NCBI GenBank assembly: GCA_961205875.1
Contig: OY540812.1
Location: 21,762,001 to 21,826,000 of the forward strand
Direction of reading: 5' to 3'
Length of the DNA: 64,000 bases
Source: Sialis fuliginosa
Taxonomy: Eukaryota; Arthropoda; Insecta; Megaloptera; Sialidae
Of this stretch, positions 59,037 to 64,000 are shown one piece after another (the stretch's first letter is position 1; each line of letters opens with the position of its first letter). The notes below the pieces were generated by a model that saw only the letters and a list, made by a program, of their open reading frames with translations, made no database searches and had not been told where the DNA came from. A program made the translations under genes and the position numbers.

Positions 59037-60477
59037 ATAAAAAAATATATGCATATAATATATACTAATTATAAGAATACTAACTAATATAATACAAAGT
59101 GTGACAAAAAAGCCAATACTAATTACGAAGGTTGAAGTCTCATCAAAACAATTAAAAAATTGTTTACGAACATTTAACGGAAAATATTTCCTAATAGATT
59201 TATAGACCCCCCCCCCTACAGAAGAAATTACGTGTGGATCGTTCAGAAACCAAGTTCACGTGTCAAATATTTGCTAAAATCTAGTTTTAAATAAATATTA
59301 TTTACATGCTATTAATTAATTAATAATTTTCAATTTATTAAAAAATATATAAATAAAATATGTATATATTTCTGGGAAATACTTTAATATATATCTGTTT
59401 CAAAATTAGCATCTCGACAAAAAAATGCACTGGTAAGTGAGTGATTCAAATATAAAAGAAAATGTGTAGAGTTGAAAATAGATACTTTTTGGTCAGAAAA
59501 GATTACAGGTTTTATAAAAAATAATAATTTATCAGTTAGATAAATTTATATTTTTTCATATTGAGAATTTGGTTTTACTCTAATAAAAAAAATATTGTCA
59601 TATTAAATATTTATATTTTGGTATTTTTTTTATTAATTTCAATATAGTGATAACAAATAAAACAAATTATTAAAAAAATACTCCTTTATATATGTATGTA
59701 GCTTCACACTTTAATTTCACAACGATATACAGTTAAAAGAATATAAAAATGATTTTAAAAAAACATTTTGAATATCATTAATTTCTTTTCATGCCTTCTG
59801 TATTTTTTATCTTAACAAAATGAACTTAATATTCTGAATAATGTAGATTAGCTGTTTTGTATGTTTTTTTTAAATTACTCATACTGTTCATTAATATTTG
59901 TCAATAAATGTTCAGATTAAAAAAAAAAGTTATTTTTCCAATTATTTTTCATAATATAAAAATGTTTTTAAACATTCATTTACATTAACTAAAATTAGAT
60001 ATTTTTTAAATTTCAATAATTATCATTAGTAAACCATAAAAATAACAATAAAAATAACCATAAAAAAACAAATGGAATATATTTCTTCTCAAAAATATTC
60101 AAAAATTAAAAAAATATCGATAAGCACACTGAAAAATATTTTGAACTTGTTAGATTATAAAATTTATTAATTTATTTATATTTTCCAATAATACACAGTA
60201 CACAGCTTGTAAATTTAAATGTTTTTCGTGTTAAAAAAAGTTGTGTTAAAAGATAGTTTTTTCGGTAGATAATTATATATATAAATATGTGTACTATATG
60301 TATAAAAACATGCGCTAAGTAGCCAAAATTATTTTTTATATTAAAATTAACTTATACTTCATATTATATATCAAAACAACATTTATTTAACATATTTAAG
60401 ATGAACACGATATGTTGATTGAAACTTCAAAATTTGGGCTTTACTTTAGACTAAGACTTTTCTATATCACATGTACG
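59037..60477. other. Very AT-rich spacer
   Basis: No gene or bounded repeat. A short C-run lies near 59208. Confidence 0.5.
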
Positions 60478-60618
60478 CAGTGACGTAGCTAGAGGTCGCT
60501 GCGCCCCCGGCGAAACCTAAAAATAGCGCCTCTAGTCTAACCTGACTCGTTTCGACGCCTCCCTAAGCTATATGCCCCCGGCAGGGGCCAGTTTCAAAAA
60601 CCCCTAGCTACGCCACTG
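60478..60618. mobile_element. Short hAT-like MITE, CAGTGACGTAGCTAGAGG ends
   Basis: The left CAGTGACGTAGCTAGAGG and right CCCCTAGCTACGCCACTG are inverted repeats. Flanks CATGTACG and CGTGTACT agree at 6 of 8 positions. The 141-bp interior is GC-rich (GCGCCCCCGGCGAAACC). Confidence 0.65.
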
Positions 60619-62194
60619 CGTGTACTTAACGATATAGAGACGAGATTTACCTACCTCTCGTGTAAAATCTTAATCAAAATACAAAAAATAACTTTTCAGT
60701 CAAGATAATAATCGTAAAAGACTAACATCCTTTATAATTTTCAACTCTGAATAATATAAAATGTAATATTTGATATAAGTAACCAAAAATTCATAAATTT
60801 TAATATTCAAGTCTTGCAAACTATAAAAACAAAGATTTCATAAATAAGGTCAACAATTCGGAAGCAAAACAATTCCTGCAACCAATTCATGCGTAACACA
60901 TGGTTACAAGATTCAGGACAAAAGAACAACCCTAAAACATTGTTTATATAACTCGCAATAACACATAAATACATTAGCATACAGCATACGTACATACATG
61001 TTATACAGATACCAGACTGTCTCTAAATAATCACGCGAATTTATTTACAAGACCCTCTCCCCCCCGCCATACGTCGCCAACCGTGCTATCAACCCACTCG
61101 ACGTGCAAAAAAAACTAACCTAACCTAACAACAAAACATTTGATACATGTCTAAAATTAAAAGTCAAAAACATAATGTTCGACCGCTACTCGACTATTCA
61201 AGGACATTTTAATATCATACCGTCTCGAGCGAGCGAGTCCTAGCGAGTTCAAAATCACAAAAAATGTGCGCAGTTTTTTTACATTTTTTTATAATTTATC
61301 TTATCTTATTCAGTCGTGGCGGAACAAGAGGGCAAAAGGGGCAATACCTCCCTAATAAGACCATGAAATAGCAAATTATTCATTTGTTTTGCTACCCAAC
61401 TACGGCGAAGCAAAACATGTATTCGGCGTTTTATATCTTTGTTGCCTCATATCTCTTGAACTACTGAACCGATTTTAGTTAAACAAACGTTAAAAAATTC
61501 CTTAAAGTTATGAAGGTGGTAATGATTACATTAACTACAAAAATGTTAAAGGAAAAGTAAAAAAAATTAAAACCCGATTACAGCTTGTACGAAAAACACA
61601 CATATTACAACAGGCTCAGAAAAATGCTACCATATTTATCTTCAATCCTGCTCAAAATTCAATTTATTTAACTTTATTATTTTATTTATTTATATTAAAG
61701 GGGGGCTCTCCGGGCCCCGGGTGCCAAAGGAGCCTTAAAGAGAGGCGCCTAATAAGAAGGGGTATATTATGCAAGGATACTCATTTTTTTAACATCAAAT
61801 TTTATTACGTTCTTTTATTAAATTTTTCTTAATATTCAAAACAATTGTTTTTAAAAAAATTAGTTGAGAGGGGGGTACATGCCTAACATTCCACTCCAAA
61901 TACCAATCTTCCTTAGTCCACCACTGCAAGACGATTAACTTTAATGTTTCTCGCGCATGACGTAGTAGTCGGGTATAGGTATTTTTTTTTTTTAATTTAT
62001 AACAATTCGTTTTTAAAATCAAGATATCTTCCTTCCTAAATCAAAAATTATCATTTCCTTTACTCCATTCGCAAATAAATACTTCACCATTTTATTACAG
62101 TACCAATAAATAAAAGTATTTTCATGTGCAATAATGTACATCCGTAATCCGTATAGAGAAATTTCGTTTATATGTATGTAGTTTTATTTTTTAT
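60619..62194. other. Gene-free stretch with repeat scraps
   Basis: GAGACGAG words at 60630-60670. A CCTAACCTAAC tract at 61116-61128. A hAT-like terminus CAGTCGTGGCGGAACAAGAG at 61311 with no sure partner. A HINE-interior phrase (TTGAACTACTGAACCGATTT) at about 61457-61476. A GC-rich patch GGGGGGCTCTCCGGGCCCCG near 61701. No gene. Confidence 0.4.
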
Positions 62195-62202
62195 ATTTTG
62201 GT

Positions 62203-63061
62203 CAGGGCCGTAACTACCACCAGAGCAACCGAGGCAGTGCCCCGGGGCCCCCGAATAAGGAAGGTATTTTTTATGAAATCGGAATAAAAAAAATTTCTAG
62301 TCAAACTCATTCAACACGGAGAAAATTTTTCAAAAACAAAGACCCAAAAAATTAGATTTTGAAAACATGTATAGAACTGCTTTTAGCACCATCGCAAAGT
62401 ACATAAAAAAATCTACAAAAAAGAATGTCTCTCTACCATATGTTGCCCACAAGTTATCAACAAGTAAATTTTTAATTTTTCTTGGCACACATATATTTAT
62501 TATCATAAGGAATATATTTTCCTTAAATTTTATTAAAATTCATTTACTAATGGTCGTTATAAAAAAATACTAATAGCTTTGGTTTTTAATTTCTTTAGGT
62601 TATGTAATAAAATTGTAAGATTTAAAAATATTTAGTTATATTGGAAAATTCATAACGAAAAAAATACATTTTTAGTGTTCCATGAAAACGAAACACTAAT
62701 GGAATCACTTTGGTGTCCGTCCGTCCGTCCATCTGTCCCAGGCAATTTTCTCTGAAACTATTCGACGTAAATTTTGAAATTTAACACAAAGATAGATAGT
62801 TTTGTTTAAATTTTTTTAATGAAATCGGCAAAGTTTAAAAACATTAAAACATCGTTTTGTTTTTTTGTTTTTTTTTTTTTTTAATTTATTTTCTGGTGTA
62901 GTTTTAATTATTCATAAAAAAATATAAAAGTTAAAATTTGAAAGCCTTCACATTTTTTTTGAAAATATTCACATACATGAAAATTGTTCAATACATTTTT
63001 TATAAGGGGCCCCTTTATCACTTTCTACCCCAAGGTCCCAGAGCCTCTAGGTACGGCCCTG
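62203..63061. mobile_element. hAT-like element, 8-bp duplication (7 of 8)
   Basis: The left CAGGGCCGTAACTACCACC and right CCTCTAGGTACGGCCCTG belong to the family at 4898 and 9935. Flanks are ATTTTGGT (62195-62202) and CTTTTGGT (63062-63069). It is longer than its relatives because a family D 5' segment sits inside it. Two open frames of 68 and 82 codons have no clear motif within the element. Confidence 0.65.
62670..62900 (+). mobile_element. HINE-like family D, 5' part
   Basis: GTGTT at 62675-62679 pairs with AACAC at 62692-62696, followed by AATCACTTTGGTGTCCGTCC and more CCGTCC. This aligns with the family B start (AACCC, ATCGCTTTGTCGTCCGTCC). I find no 3' hairpin, so it is truncated or too diverged. 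Boundaries are approximate. Confidence 0.45.
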
Positions 63062-63078
63062 CTTTTGGTCTTCACAAA

Positions 63079-63186
63079 CTCACAATTAGTTATTTCTTTG
63101 ACACTACGAAAGACATACCTATATTTGAATTTATAGTTATACTTTTAAGAAATGTAATTCAAAAAGCTTGGATGTACCTTGAGTAA
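63079..63186 (+). pseudogene. Possible hAT-like (DUF4371-type) transposase scrap
   Basis: The frame encodes SYFFDTTKDIPIFEF then VILLRNVIQKAW. This loosely recalls the D-x-T-x-D-I segment that precedes an LRYV-like stretch in DUF4371 transposase-derived proteins. Only about 35 residues are visible, with no upstream or downstream continuation. It may be chance. Confidence 0.2.
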
Positions 63187-63557
63187 GATCACTGAGCTTT
63201 TTAATTGTTTTTGTGCCAAAACTTTAACATATACATCATATTTTATTGGTAGTATTTATGACCCATGGAAAATGTTTTCAGTAAACATCGAAATGCGGCA
63301 ATAAAACTCGGCTATTAAATTACTTATGCTATGACATACATTCAAATGAAATTCATATTTAAAAATCACCACAAATCCTTTTATTTTTTAATGAGTTAGA
63401 AGCCAAAATAAATAAATTCACTTAACAATAACACATACGTTGTATGCGTAAACTTTCAGACAGTTAAATAACAATACATTTTTATTAATTTATTAGTTAA
63501 AAAGTATAGGTACTACATTCGATTTTTTTTACCAACAGTAGTTTGATATAAGAGCTA
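63187..63557. other. AT-rich spacer, nothing recognised
   Basis: No gene or bounded repeat. Confidence 0.45.
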
Positions 63558-63830
63558 CATGGACGAGATGAGATCGAGACGATATCAACATTATTTATAA
63601 ATTCTCGTCGAGAGACTTGCCGAGTGTCTCAATTTTAAAAGAAGTATACTTCAAAATTGTATTGTTTATTACATAAGAATAAATGGAAAATATATTTATT
63701 ATTAAAAATACAGAACTTCTTTCAGGTCTCGATTACGTGTACAAGACGAGATAGAGACGAAACCAGTTTATATTTTTACGAGACGAAACTGATAATAGAT
63801 GGCTTCAATTTGCAAGAGACAAGATCAATT
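63558..63830 (+). repeat. GAGACGAGAC-family repeat, second full copy
   Basis: It starts GACGAGATGAGATCGAGACG. The order of ATTATTTATAA, CTCGTCGAGAG, ATTTTAAAAG, then ACAAGACGAGATAGAGACG and ACGAGACGAAACTG matches the inverted copy at 22362-22645. Confidence 0.6.
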
Positions 63831-63844
63831 TTTTTACCAATCAG

Positions 63845-64000
63845 CTTGGGCACTCCAGATGACGTATTTTCCCTTTCTCGTGCCGAGTTACAAGACTATA
63901 TTTGTTATGATTGGGCTCACTATTCCCGCTCTTCACATTTGGGCACCCCAGATGACATATTTTCCCCTCTCACGCCGAGCTACCTTGTACTTTACATACC
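63845..64000 (+). repeat. Start of a 93-bp tandem repeat running off the window
   Basis: GGGCACTCCAGATGACGTAT at 63848 recurs as GGGCACCCCAGATGACATAT at 63941. Each is followed by TTTCCC and then CGCCGAGCTAC or CGTGCCGAGTTAC. Two units are visible, and more may follow beyond the edge. Confidence 0.6.

Noticed and set aside
1..64000. tRNA, rRNA, CRISPR or bacterial-type operon features
   Set aside because: I looked for B-box-like GGTTCGAANCC words, rRNA-like GC-rich blocks and regularly spaced short repeats and found none that held up.

Overview
This is an AT-rich eukaryotic window, most consistent with an insect nuclear genome. A hemipteran such as an aphid is my best guess, an inference from base composition, short (CCTAA)n telomere-type tracts and many small cut-and-paste elements with CAGGGCC/CAGTGG-type ends. 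I see no bacterial gene organisation, rRNA, tRNA or CRISPR array.

Only one gene is convincing. An intronless ORF at 14123-15211 (+) encodes a 362-residue C/EBP-family bZIP transcription factor, the family of Drosophila slow border cells. Upstream lie a TATA/initiator candidate near 13221-13263 and a long apparent 5' leader with four short upstream ORFs, the first with a strong start context. Downstream is an AT-rich probable 3' UTR with poly(A) signals near 15.59, 16.54 and 17.44 kb. The stretch from about 12.9 to 17.4 kb has almost none of the repeats that fill the rest of the window.

The remaining ~60 kb is repeat-dominated. (1) Small TIR elements with hAT-type 8-bp target duplications lie at 35.2, 38.99, 42.2, 44.6, 54.9 and 62.2 kb, with weaker ones at 4.9, 9.9 and 60.5 kb. 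(2) PIF/Harbinger-like elements with TAA duplications include four copies of one MITE family (1, 3.9, 51.9, 57.1 kb), a 731-bp element at 31.7 kb, and a 42.6-kb element carrying a broken MADF-domain relic. (3) A Mutator-like element at 6.9 kb has a perfect 10-bp duplication. (4) Fold-back elements lie at 1.7, 21.9, 29.5, 38.0, 48.3 and 53.1 kb. (5) A group of Helentron/HINE-like families (called A, B, C and D here) shares a 5' hairpin, a CCGTCC run, a subterminal inverted repeat and a 3' hairpin; A and B also carry ~287-bp internal tandem units. Several insertions are nested, so a relative order can be read.

The most interesting observations are the compensatory differences that keep the HINE-like hairpins paired while their sequence diverges, the ~900-bp near-perfect hairpin at 53.1-54.0 kb, the uORF-bearing leader of the C/EBP gene, the MADF relic, and a CpG-rich promoter-like island at 50.7-50.97 kb with no recognised gene. 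I found no clear evidence of a wholly new biological system.
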